From the NCBI RefSeq assembly GCF_000237925.1, contig NC_031495.1, forward strand, positions 19,736,435 to 19,800,434: 64,000 nt of DNA, written 5' to 3'. This DNA comes from Schistosoma mansoni. Lineage: Eukaryota > Platyhelminthes > Trematoda > Strigeidida > Schistosomatidae. Below are positions 38,431 through 49,980 of this stretch, piece after piece (within the stretch, counting starts at the first letter, position 1; each line of letters starts with the position of its first letter). A program made the translations under genes and the position numbers. The notes below the pieces were generated by a model, which saw nothing but the letters and a program-made list of their open reading frames with translations, was not told the DNA's origin and ran no database searches.

Positions 38431-40835
38431 CAGTCTTCTTGCTGTTGATGGGCCTCTAATTATCCAAAACTATCAACAAAACCACCGTCCTACTCGAACT
38501 TGTCCTCCATCACAAAAGGGTTGTGGTTCTTTTTTGAAGTATGTTCAGACCCCACACCTCAAAATATCGCAAGAAGGGTTAACAAATCCTCACTAGTGAC
38601 TGTCTTTTAACTTCCACAACACACCTTTCCTCCGGTTTCTATGCACTGCCCTTACATTTCTCTTAGATTCTCCTAAAAGCCTTTTCCACAGAGAATAAAG
38701 TGACTTGTAATGGTCCAACGCAGTAAAGGCTATTGACACTTAGTTCATGATTTTAGAATCTCAGTAAATCGTGGAAAACCCAATGAGAAAAACGCCTAGC
38801 TTTTTATAAAGGAACGAGGACTAGCTGTGTAGTTTGCTCAAGAAGATGGTTAAAGATTCTTTATCCTAACCCCTCTACGCACCTCAAATCTACCATGTCG
38901 ACGCATAAATGGCCCTCGATATTAAAACTTATGATATATACTAGAAGAACAACTCAAAGTCACCTACAACTTTACCTGTGAGGTATGTATCATAGATAGC
39001 TACAATTCATGGAAACCGTTTGGTGTTATCCCCACTGTATTGGACTATTTTAGAAAGACTATGACATTACTTTCCAAACAACACAGAAATGGAATATCAT
39101 GTAAGATTATGGTCTACTTTGTTATTAGTACCACTTTAATAATAGATCTAGTCCTACAATTGTAGATCTGTCATGATGTGACTTCCTAATCTATAAGATC
39201 TTACGTGAAAGTCACATAATTATCTACACCGATTCATCGAATCATAACAATTACCAATATGTAGTGGAGAACACATTCAGGCTGGAGGTAGAACAATATA
39301 TTTGATATGATTAAACACAATTTATACATGATGCCTATGCCTGCAAGGCTGAGCCATGGCACCCGATGGATTAATTTGAATTCCTTCTTCCCGCCTTCTG
39401 CTTTGTTTAGGTTTTCCGCGCGTTAAGTGCTGAATATCTATTTTCCCAGTTGTCTCGTGTTCAGCTTTGAGGATTGTGTGGTTAGGGCCCAATGCCACTA
39501 CAATCTGTTAGCTGCAATACGTACGAAAACAACTTAGTCATTAAAGATGTCGACTAAGAGTTTCTTCCAATATATCTTTGTTTCATCTACTGTAACGACC
39601 AATATATCAATATTCGGTTTAAACGCAGAACTAACGAACCAAAGTTTATTCCACTAAACCAGACCACTTTCTTCTGTATACCGTACGAAGCGCTTTTGAG
39701 TGAGTCGTAATAAATTATAAAGAACACAAACTCTTTGTTCAAATTAAAACGGTTCTAACTCAATGAAGAGAATAAATTATATTAAAAATATAAAATGCCT
39801 CAAATAGTACAGCCCTTGCTATACAGCCAAAAGTTCCTCTAACACAAACTGACGAGCCGAACAACAAAAAGAATGGCCCATAAACAAGAGTCTGACACCT
39901 GAGGATCAATAAAAATATGTCCAGAATGATGGGATCAGATATCTGTCTGCAAACATTCCTGAAACTTTTCCAAGCAGACAGTCAGAGGTTAACAGTCATG
40001 AGCTGAACCACGCTGTGGCCATGAGTTTAGTCAAACACAAACTTATTGTCAATGGTCCGTCAACATGCAACAGTAAATTAAATAATAAGAGATAAATCTT
40101 TGACCAGAATCAAATAACAAAATCGTTGACAACGAAAACTGAAGAACATAAAGTGTGTTTAACAATAGACTTGAATAAAAGTTATGATACAAGACAAGGA
40201 AAGGAGACAAGTAAATGGCGATGTTGCTGAAATAAATGCTCTGTGGGGATTTTCATTGTGTTCTTTCCGTTACACCCACAGTGCTGGCACTCTATTCTGT
40301 TTCCAGGATCTAGACATTAAATTATTCAGCATTATTTTCCCCAGTCCTTGGTACGACCTACGCAGCAACTAAGTTGTTGTCCTGAAAACAAAGAAAAACA
40401 AGTGGTTTTAAGTCTTTATTGCTAAATATATTGACATATAAGTCGACTAAGTCATAACTGACCTTCAACAAAAGTTGTACTGAAATATAGGTGTTCGTGA
40501 AAATAAAAATTGGAGAAACTATGTACAAGTCACCCGAAATGACAGAAATAACAGTGGAAACTAACAGTTTTCATCCGAAATTTAGGCATTTATCAGAATT
40601 AACAGCATTCACAACAATTTGGAAAGTTCAGAAAGGTCGTAATTCTAACATCGTCCTCCATTTATTTTAATTGTCTAGACTCTAGAATAATGAGATAAGG
40701 CTAAATACATGACACACTTAAACTCATATAGAGCCAAGACGAAGTGGAAAATGAATATAAACGATCCAACAATGTCACAGATGTTCAGGGTTTGACAATG
40801 CTCTTATCTATAGCAGTTTTATGATTGAGGGTCCT
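38431..40835. other. Intergenic between RSBN1-family gene and ferrochelatase
   Basis: No gene supported. A patch near 39330-39510 has raised GC (GGCTGAGCCATGGCACCCG) and may be a repeat fragment. The two genes are divergent, so promoters for one or both may lie here, but no element can be named. Confidence 0.4.
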
Positions 40836-41284
40836 GAATCCAGTCGAACCAGAAGTCAGGAGTCGAGGAGTTCGATAATATTTCTATACAGTAGTCAGTA
40901 TGTGAAGACGTGTGTGACCTAGTTGTTGAAGGTGGTGCTTAGCATGACGTACCCACTAGTGATCTTGCGAGAATGCAAGACCGAGCGCATTCAGCTACTG
41001 TAAAACTAATGAGGTCTTCATTAATGTTGAGGATGCCACAGGTATTATGGTTTGATAACGCTTCATCAGCAACAACTTCCATAGTTGAATCGTGCTTACC
41101 CAGTGAAATCAAAAGTCGGAAGCGAGGAGGTTAGAAGATATATTTAATAGATTATCGATAAATCGAGAAGTGGTTGATCTAAACTGACTAGTGATCACAG
41201 GAGAAGTTGAGCACGGCGTTCCCACTCGTGATCTAGTAAGGATGCATGACCGAGCGCCGTCATCTAGGAGAGTCCATTAAAACT
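40836..41284. repeat. Two diverged direct repeats upstream of ferrochelatase
   Basis: Copy 1 (about 40836-41020) and copy 2 (about 41099-41284) are collinear: GTCAGGAGTCGAGGAG and GTCGGAAGCGAGGAGG, then CCCACTAGTGATCTTG and CCCACTCGTGATCTAG, then GCAAGACCGAGCGCA and GCATGACCGAGCGCC, then AAAACTA. Period is about 263 bp. Family not recognised; no coding sequence between them. They end about 375 bp before the ferrochelatase ATG. Confidence 0.55.
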
Positions 41285-41659
41285 AGCGTGGTCAGCATCC
41301 ACTGCTGAACATTTACAGAGCTATTGATTTCGTTGATTTATTTACCGTTACAATGTCGAAGACATACAGAACTATTTTGTCTGAGGGTCTGTTTACCGCC
41401 ACAACTTATTGCAAATTAACTCCTGGATTCGCCTTGCTAACAGAAAAAACTTTTGATAGCATAAAATTTGTGCTCTTATTTAATTGACTTATCCACCCAG
41501 AATGTATTCTAATACAAATCTATTGGTGGGTCCCTCGGGGTCACAAAGGCTTGATGAAAATATCTACTGCTAGCTAAAACGAGAGTTAATTAGTTCATGT
41601 TGATTTATCATAACAGTAATCAAATTCGACCCAACAAACTAAGTTGTGCGCCAGTTACA

Positions 41660-44600
41660 ATGTTTGCGTTGCGTGGGCATTTGCGTTACTACTTTGGTAA
41701 TCGTTACTGTGTGCATAATCGACAATGCTCGCAAAAGTAAGTAGATATACCTTTCCATAATCTATAGAGCGAAAACTGGCATAATGTTGCTAAACATGGG
41801 TGGCCCGGAAACTACAAAGGAAGTACAAAATTTTTTAACACGTCTATTCTCTGACAAAGAAATTATCCGTATGCCGTTCCAAGAGTATTTGAGAATATTT
41901 TGTTACAATCTAGTCTTTTAGCTCGTTTCGTAGCATGGAGAAGGTCGCCTAAGATCGAGAAACAGTATTCTCATATTGGTGGTGGGTCTCCAATTCTATA
42001 TTGGACCAAAGTACAGGGTGAAATGATGATAAAACACTTAGATGCTATTAGCCCAGAAACAGGTAGAGCAAAGTTTGCAACTTTTTGCATTTCTTCATTT
42101 AGCTCCTCATAGATTCTACGTTGCATTTCGTTATGTCCATCCTCTTGTAGAATCTTGTGTTAATGAAATAGAAAGGTGTTTTTATTTGACTTATTTTACT
42201 TCACTGTAGAGACGGCGTAGAGCGTGTTGTTGCTTTTAGTCAGTATCCACAATACAGCTGTACTACTTCGGGAAGCAGCTTAAATACCGTTGTTCGTCAT
42301 TACGAAAGTGAAGAAAAAAATTTCAATGGGGTGGAAAGTATTGAGCTTCCTTCCGTACAGAACAATAGACCTGGACCGATCTGGTCCTTTATTGACAGAT
42401 GGCCTGTTTTCCCCCCGCTAATTGACAGTTTTGCCAGTAAAATTCGTGATGAGCTCCAGAGTATTGAGGATGAAACAGAGCGTGCGAACACCGTCCTAAT
42501 TTTCAGTGCACACTCGATTCCATTATCTGTCGTCAATCGCGGTGATCCTTATCCTCAGGTGGGTTTAATACATTTATGATGTGTAGAGGCTTAGCATTGT
42601 ATAATCACTGAACAGTAAGACTCCACCACTTTGACTTTGTAGCATACTTCGTTCCAAACTTATTAAAACAAGCCCACATAACTTAAGATATTTTGCTTAC
42701 AGTATGAAGATTTGCATTAGTAATCTGACCTATCACTGTTCAGTCCCTTTTTAACCTACGGTTCATATCATAAAATTACTCTCTGCCATAGATTAAATTA
42801 TTATGAAGCGTTAACTGTTATATGCGTTAGAACATCCGGTTATGTTGATTTACACAAACACGCTAAAAATCTTCCCATTTTCAAACACCAAGGAGAACTC
42901 CTAATCAATCTGAAGTTTTGGTACTTTCTTAACCTCTATAATTTCCATTTACTTGGAACTTCAACCCTTATCGAATTTATTAACTGTGTACAGTCAACGA
43001 ACGATTAAAATCCGAAACCGCTTTTTACGTCCTCATGTTTAACTTAACCATGACACTAGGCTAAAGGTCTTGATATACCTAACAACCACGTAGCATACAT
43101 TGTTTATTGAAAAACTAGAACATATTAATGTATTTCTAACAAGTAATCGGGTTTTGGGAGCTTGGTCACAACTCACAAAGAGTGTCTTAAAGCCGTACTT
43201 AATGAGTTATGATAAATTAATTGCTGTTTAGTCTAACCATTTTTATGGCTAACATAGCTCTCTAGATTTATGTCATTAAGCCGGTAAAACTTATGAGCTT
43301 TTGAAAGTAGAAAAGTCTATTTGGAAATGACATCCCTTTGAGTCTAGTTTTTTTGTTCAGTTAAGTGAGATTTGAAGAGTCAAAGTTTGCCTATATCTAT
43401 TTAAAGTGATTGATTTCAGAATATTACGTGTTTTTGGATTTCGTTTGCTAACTTCTTCCAGGAAGTAGGTGCCACTGTTCACGCAATCATGAAACAACTC
43501 AATTTCTCGTGGCCTTATCGTCTTACATGGCAATCTAAAGTTGGTCCAGCTGCTTGGTTAGGTCCATCAACAGAAGACACTCTATATGGGTTGAGTCGTT
43601 TGGGATATCGACATGCACTCTTAATTCCTGTCGCATTCACTCTAGATCATATAGAAACCCTTTATGAAATGGACATAGAATATTGCTCTGAAGTAGCAGC
43701 CAAAGCCGGTATGGTTTCTGTACGCAGATCACAATCACTGAATGGTGACCCTGCATTCGGTCAAGTAAGTGGTATTATTTAGTGTTCGAATAATAGATTG
43801 ACAACTGTCGTTTTCCCAGTTTCATCTTGTAAAGTTTAAAGTGAATGAGGAGGTACTCCCAAAGTCCAATTTAATGTAAAATCTTCATAAGCTTTGATAG
43901 CCATTCATAACTGGGTGGATTGTATAATTTCCATGAATTATTTGTTTGAGTCGCTACATAATAACTAACGTATGTAATAATTATTGTCGTCCATCTCCAG
44001 TAACAGTTAATTACAGCATTCAGAATGCTTTGTATTGTTGCAATAACATAAGTTCTTACCTCACCTTAATAGTTTAACTCTAGCAGAAAGAACAGGGAGA
44101 TTATCCAGATGTTGGTTAATACAAATCATCTCATCTTCCTATGGAGAGAAATACAGTATAATTAACATCCAGTGAAAAAAGGTAGATCGCACTCATATAT
44201 TCATCTAAACCAAATTAAACCAACTTCTTCTGTTATATCTCGACAACTGAAAGTGTATACGTGGGTGTTAAGAATGTAACAAATGATGTGAAGCTTTTTG
44301 TGAGAAGGCTCTGGGTTATTATATGGAATTATGGTGGTATCACTGAAATATCTTGCTTTGAACAATTTTACGAGCTACTGTAAAGGTTGTCTCTGTATAA
44401 GCTTTGTTTCACAGCTTCAGTGAGAACAGCGGTGTTTACTAGATTGCAAATATTTAGCTATCAATTCGAAAATCGGGAATGTATCTCTTATATTTCACTT
44501 TTCCTCACAGAAAAGTAATGAGGTGATAAGTTTTTTTCTTTAGGACAAAGAAGGCAAAAAAAACTGTTTTTCTCTACGATATTCACATTCTAAAACTCAG

Positions 44601-44965
44601 TTTACTTCCGGATTCAAAATTTGAAATGGGATTGTGTTATGGAGTTTTCATCTACTTTTGTCTTTGGATCTTGTTTCATTTTTAATGTGTTCATGTAACT
44701 AAATATTAATCATTCCGTTACCATAGTCATGTGTTTGTAGGAATTAAACATTGATTTTACCTAATTTTTGTCACTTCAGGGCCTAGCCGAATTAGTCCTA
44801 GATCATCTTCGTCGGGGTGATCCATGCTCGAAACAGTTCATGCTTCGCTGTCCAATGTGTACTAACCCATCTTGTGAACGTACCAGGAAGTTCATTATGG
44901 CCCAAAAAGAACAAGTACGTGACTGGACAACTCTGCACTTGTCAAACAGTGAGTATGTACGTTGA
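41660..44965 (+). CDS. FECH: Ferrochelatase, complete, seven exons
   Basis: Inserts ferrous iron into protoporphyrin IX, the last step of heme synthesis, on the matrix side of the mitochondrial inner membrane. Exons: 41660-41736, 41768-41884, 41914-42062, 42103-42175, 42210-42558, 43462-43764, 44780-44965. They sum to 1254 nt (417 residues plus stop) with every GT-AG junction in phase. The Arg-rich first 25 residues suit a mitochondrial presequence and lead into [15 protein letters not shown], the family start. Also visible: [35 protein letters not shown] with the catalytic His (H240, human H263), and HIETLYEMD with E320 (human E343). Four cysteines at the animal 2Fe-2S ligand positions are kept (C156, C380, C383, C388). 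About 17 extra residues lie between C156 and H240 compared with human. The first four introns are 31, 29, 40 and 34 bp; the last two are 903 and 1015 bp. The start chosen is the first ATG in frame with the presequence. Confidence 0.97.
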
Positions 44966-46959
44966 TGCAGATATAACTAAAGACTGAAACCATTTTTTGT
45001 TTATAAATATAAATTTTCTGTTTCAAATCTCTTTTTTGATTCTTAGCTACTAATTTCAGTAATTAGGATCCTAGTATATATTTACTTTACATGAACTATG
45101 TTCTTCATATGGCTGTCACATTCCAAAGATAAAACAATATAGATAAAATTTCTCACTCCACGGTCTAATTCTTCACTACAAAACCAATTATTTTTCGTTT
45201 GTATTCCTGTGGCCTAATGAAATGGTGTTTTTCATGGATCCCGTGATCTGTGCAGTTTCACCCAACGGTGTTTTAGACAATTAGGAATATAAGGTCTTTT
45301 TTAACCCAAAAATATATTTCTTGATAGCTAAATTATTTAGATTTTGGACTACATTTCATCCTGCGCACTTTTCTATGGGGTTCCGTGCCATGCAAATCGC
45401 TTTCACGATATACAAAAATGTAATTAGCTGTTAAATCTCGTTCACTGTGCGTGGTATCTTGGAGTGCTTATTGTATCAGGTTTTACTTATCCAGAAAAGT
45501 AGGAGTCTCATAGGTCGGTGTATGTTGAAATCCTCTTTCCAAGTTAAGTTATGCAGGCATTGTTCTTTGAGAAAAAAGCGTTGGTAGAATAGTGACTAAG
45601 AATCGCTTACCACGCGTTTCATGTATACTGAGTACGCGATAGTGCAGTTATGTGTTCTAAGTAGAGAAATTAAATGACCCAGTGTATTGGTTCAGATTAC
45701 CATCATTACAAACAATAGGGCATGTTAACCATTCCATATACTACAATATGTAATGTGTGTAATTTTCTCAATGTCGTCGATAACCAGGTAGTTATAAAGT
45801 ACTGGCATCTCCCGATTTACATTTGATAAGTGACTAGTATACAGGAAACTATAAGTATTCTGGTACTGGTACTTTGTCAGTTCCACGTACCCATTGGGAT
45901 CACCAATTAGAATTAGACTTGAGATAAACTAGCTGGTTGCGTCGTGAAATTGTTACTGGCATGAATCGTGTTAGATGTTTTGAGTATTCCGAAATTGTTG
46001 CGTTAAAATACCAGGAATTGTTAACTAAACATTTTTTTCATGAAGCACCTAAGGTTAACTACGCTAACGGGAATAAATTTTAACCAAACGTTGACAATTC
46101 AATATCGATCAATTCACATTTACAATGTAGTTGGGGGATACATCCTCACAAATCCTCTCTAAAAATCTCTGAGCTTGAGTAGACTCAATGTTAATATCCG
46201 ATTAATGCGACGCTTATGTACGAGATATGAAATAAAAGTTTGCACAAGTAGAATTTCATTCATATCCAAATCATTTGCAGACCAACTGTCTTTGTGGATC
46301 ATATAGAACTTTGGTCGTGATCTTCATATTTAGGAGTGCGGTTATGATTAAACACGAAAACACTGACGGTGTCTATATAAATAATTATTTACTGTGGAAT
46401 TTCATATTCTAGTTAAAAATGATAGCGATCATACAAAGTCAACACAATTATCAAAACGGTGAGTTTTTAAGAACAGGTTCTTTTTCATATGGTTTTGACT
46501 GAAAGTTCACGAAGCAATGACTTATTTGTGGGTGTACATTGTTGAGAAACCTCAACCATAGACTATTTCTTGTATTTTGATGGTTCTCCTATCAGTCATA
46601 ATCAGCGTAGAGCCCGGTACAAATGTGCATTAACCGAAGTTGCTATACCATTATTAGCACAATGAAAGGAAGTTGACAAAATAGATGGCAAAGAACTCAA
46701 AATAATGTAATGACAATGATAATGAAAAAGACTAAGCTTTAAGAATATAGTCCAAACAGACAATAAGAAGGTATGTATGAATGAGTGGTAGAACCAGAGA
46801 TCTAGAGTAAGAATAAATTAAGTGTATCTGAGACATTGTAAATTATTTTAAGTCATGGCTTCCATCCTCGCACTTATTGTATGAAGCTCAACCAAATGGT
46901 CGTTACCTGTCAACATAAATCAGATCAACAGTCCATGGCCGCTTCTAGCTTTCTCCCGA

Positions 46960-46962
<3 letters not shown>
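44966..46962. other. Ferrochelatase 3' side, non-coding
   Basis: AT-rich. The ferrochelatase 3' UTR must start at 44966; an AATAAA occurs near 46231 but is far from the stop. Nothing else supported before the (TA)n tract. Confidence 0.4.

Positions 46963-47007
<45 letters not shown>
46963..47007. repeat. (TA)n microsatellite
   Basis: About 22 TA units between ferrochelatase and Notch. Confidence 0.98.
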
Positions 47008-47008
<1 letters not shown>

Positions 47009-47639
47009 CTTTTTTTTCTCCGATCAAACTATAGCCCACAAATATTTGAGGATCAGTTATAGTTTTGTGAAGAATTTTATTAAGTAAAAAAAGGAGAAGT
47101 AATGTTCTTTGAAACATCTTCCTGATGGTAGAAATTTGAAAAGTAAATCGTATAAAATATATTACTTTATTCTAGTTGAGTAAACAAATAATCCAACTGA
47201 GGCTGGAAGGTCATATAACTGATCCTGCATGATACTATTGAATCCAGTAGAAAAATCTGCACATACATTCAGTTTACTATTAGGTTTTAGCGATTTTACA
47301 GTTTGACAACTAAAATATGCAATTTACTCAGAACAATCACATTCTCCATAGAAGACTTCAATTGTAGAACATGGCGCAGGTTGGTTCGAGAGAAAAAACA
47401 GGTTAAAAATTGTGATGGACATCTATCTACGTTAGAACTATCTTGAAAATTTTTAGAACAGTTATTTTTAAATCGTGTGAAATGGATAGTAAGCTTTTCA
47501 TGTATATACTAGGAAAAGTCATTCAGATCTCACTATAGTACAATTAAATCAGTTATGCTATAATCTATATTACTTATTTATGTAAACACATAAAAATCAG
47601 TACAAAGGGGCACCAGATATATATGTGCCGCACAAATCT

Positions 47640-48145
47640 CATTTGATTTGTGTAAGGGCTGTGATACTGCCCAGGTACCCAAACTGAAGCAAATGGTTTT
47701 CTTAGGGGGCCACATTCGGAGCCTCTGACCTAAAGGTCTGATCCACAAGGCAGTGGAGCATTGTAAGGAGATGCAGTCTCATGGTAGCCGATGACCAACG
47801 ATTGATTCATACGCCATTTGTTCCCCCAGGATACTGGAGCCCATGTGCACCATTGGTTTGGAATCAGGGTTTTCCAACTCCCCTAGGTGAAATTTCCGTG
47901 TCAACCAACCCGGTTAGAGCGCCGGATATTCGCTTTTCGTCCTCTCAATTTCGTAAACAACAGTAATGCTACGAGAAGGCAGTGAGTAGGACTTCCTTGG
48001 CAGAGGCTATATACGCGTGGCCATGTGAGAGCATTTTGAGAGGTAGAGCGGACTCTCCCCACTCTTGGCCGTACCGGGGCATTTGGGGTAAACACACTGC
48101 CTCCAGGTAGAGGCAGTGGTGGTAAATCCAAGAACTGATGCTTAT
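47640..48145. repeat. GC-rich dispersed repeat, family unknown
   Basis: About 500 bp of roughly balanced base composition in AT-rich surroundings, with abrupt edges. It includes CTTAGGGGGCCACATTCGG, TTCCCCCAGGATACTGGAGC and GGCCGTACCGGGGCATTTGG. Only short open frames; no domain recognised. Likely an inserted repeat or the 5' part of a retroelement, not a host gene. Confidence 0.4.
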
Positions 48146-49271
48146 ACATCCTATACATATTCAGTAGGTCAATATTGCAAACTTCTCGAAATACGATACA
48201 ACTGATACAGATTTATTATTCAAATATACCACTTGAATTAATTTTAATATTGGACAGCACCTGTGCGTAAAGAATTTCTGACAGTGTATGAAGTAAAACA
48301 CAACTTGGATGTAACAATAGTTGACTAAGTTATTGGAATAAATCAAAGTTATATCAAGTTGTATATCAATCTTTAGCCTCCATAGAATTGTCTTAAGATA
48401 ACCTGTAGCAAATTTTATTCTACTTGCAGTTAAAACGGAATAAAATTGTAATTGTAATCTTTGAAGTTCATGAAATACTTTAAACTTCTACAAGTTACCG
48501 TCTCGTGGGAATTTTTTCATTTAGCCAGCATAAATTGGTTAACTTTGATTATGTCTAACAGATTTTATGGTAAGTAGGACTTCAAAATTATTAAATCCCG
48601 TACAAAACACTCCAAACGTGTTATTTACGACTTTAATAAGATTTGAGATTACTGATATGAAGAATTTATACTCATTTAATTCACCTTTTTGTTAAGAAGA
48701 ATTCGAATTTAAATTTGCGTTGTCTTTCGGCACAAGCAGAATGGTATTTTAAACCGACCAACCTCGGTGTTTTTTCTACACTATAATATGATTATCAGTT
48801 ATGATAAATAACAATGCTGAATCTAGAATAAGATATATTAACATAAGCACTCATGGACTCGATGAAGGTAATTCAAACACCACATCAAACAATGTTTAAC
48901 ATATACTGACCCTACTCGTGAGTTGTACATATTTGTAGTAGTATTTTAAAGAAAATTACTCACCTTTTAGAAACAATAATGACGTTAGCGTTTAGAAATT
49001 CTAACTAGCTAATAAATAACATATATCAGTGTTTAAAATCTCATTTATGTCAGTAAACTCCTTGAATATTTAAATCTACTACTGGAAGTCTCGTTGCCGG
49101 AAATTACTACTAATACAGTATATTTCTATAACATCAATACGCCTCACACTCACCTACGCACAGTTTCTTCTCACACTGTTTGTATAACATTAACAAGAGT
49201 TTAGAAGATTTATTTACAAGCATTAGAAATATTGAGGAAGTCAGAAAGCAAAAATAATGAATATCCGTAAG

Positions 49272-49273
<2 letters not shown>

Positions 49274-49338
<65 letters not shown>
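49274..49338. repeat. (TA)n microsatellite
   Basis: About 32 TA units, some 640 bp downstream of the Notch stop. Confidence 0.98.
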
Positions 49339-49342
<4 letters not shown>

Positions 49343-49980
49343 GTTTTCTGCTGGTTTGTGATCACAATAGAGAAAGGTTTTTGAATTTATAATAAAGACA
49401 GGAAATGTGAAAGCAATACATAATGAATGAATTAGAGGAGAGAAATAAAAATGCAGTTTGTCCATTCTCTGTCAAGGTGGTCCAATTTTTTGCTCCTCTC
49501 AACAACTTTCATTATTATAAACATAATATGTACATATAATTAGTTATTGATTTATGATAAATTATTATCTTAAACTTTATTAACAGTTCTATTCTGGGAA
49601 TGATGACTTAAACAATACCGATTGATCTTTTCGAAAAAGGAATGTATTCATGTGAATTCTATATGGATATATTTTCTTTTATTCTGTACAACATACAGAA
49701 CATATTAGACCACCACAACATAATGATAAGTCATCATTTACACATAAATACACATAAACATGCACATGTTGAAGTTATTTGATAAATTATAATTGACTAA
49801 TTCTTTCACTTATCATAGCTTTCATTTCAATTAAGTTTCCAAGAAAAGGAATTTCGTTACATTCTACACATGCATCAATTCTTCTTATTTTTCAAATTTA
49901 TGATTAGTTTACAAATGCACATTATAGATATTCATAACAAAATGATAAGTAAAGGATTTATTTATGATTGAAGTCAAAGA

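Noticed and set aside
42300-42536. Minus-strand frame inside ferrochelatase
   Set aside because: Antisense shadow of exon 42210-42558, which is clearly coding on the plus strand.
46881-47117. Frames on both strands reading through (TA)n as Ile-Tyr repeats
   Set aside because: They come from the microsatellite and have no independent support. The same applies to frames at 49241-49465 and 59358-59907.
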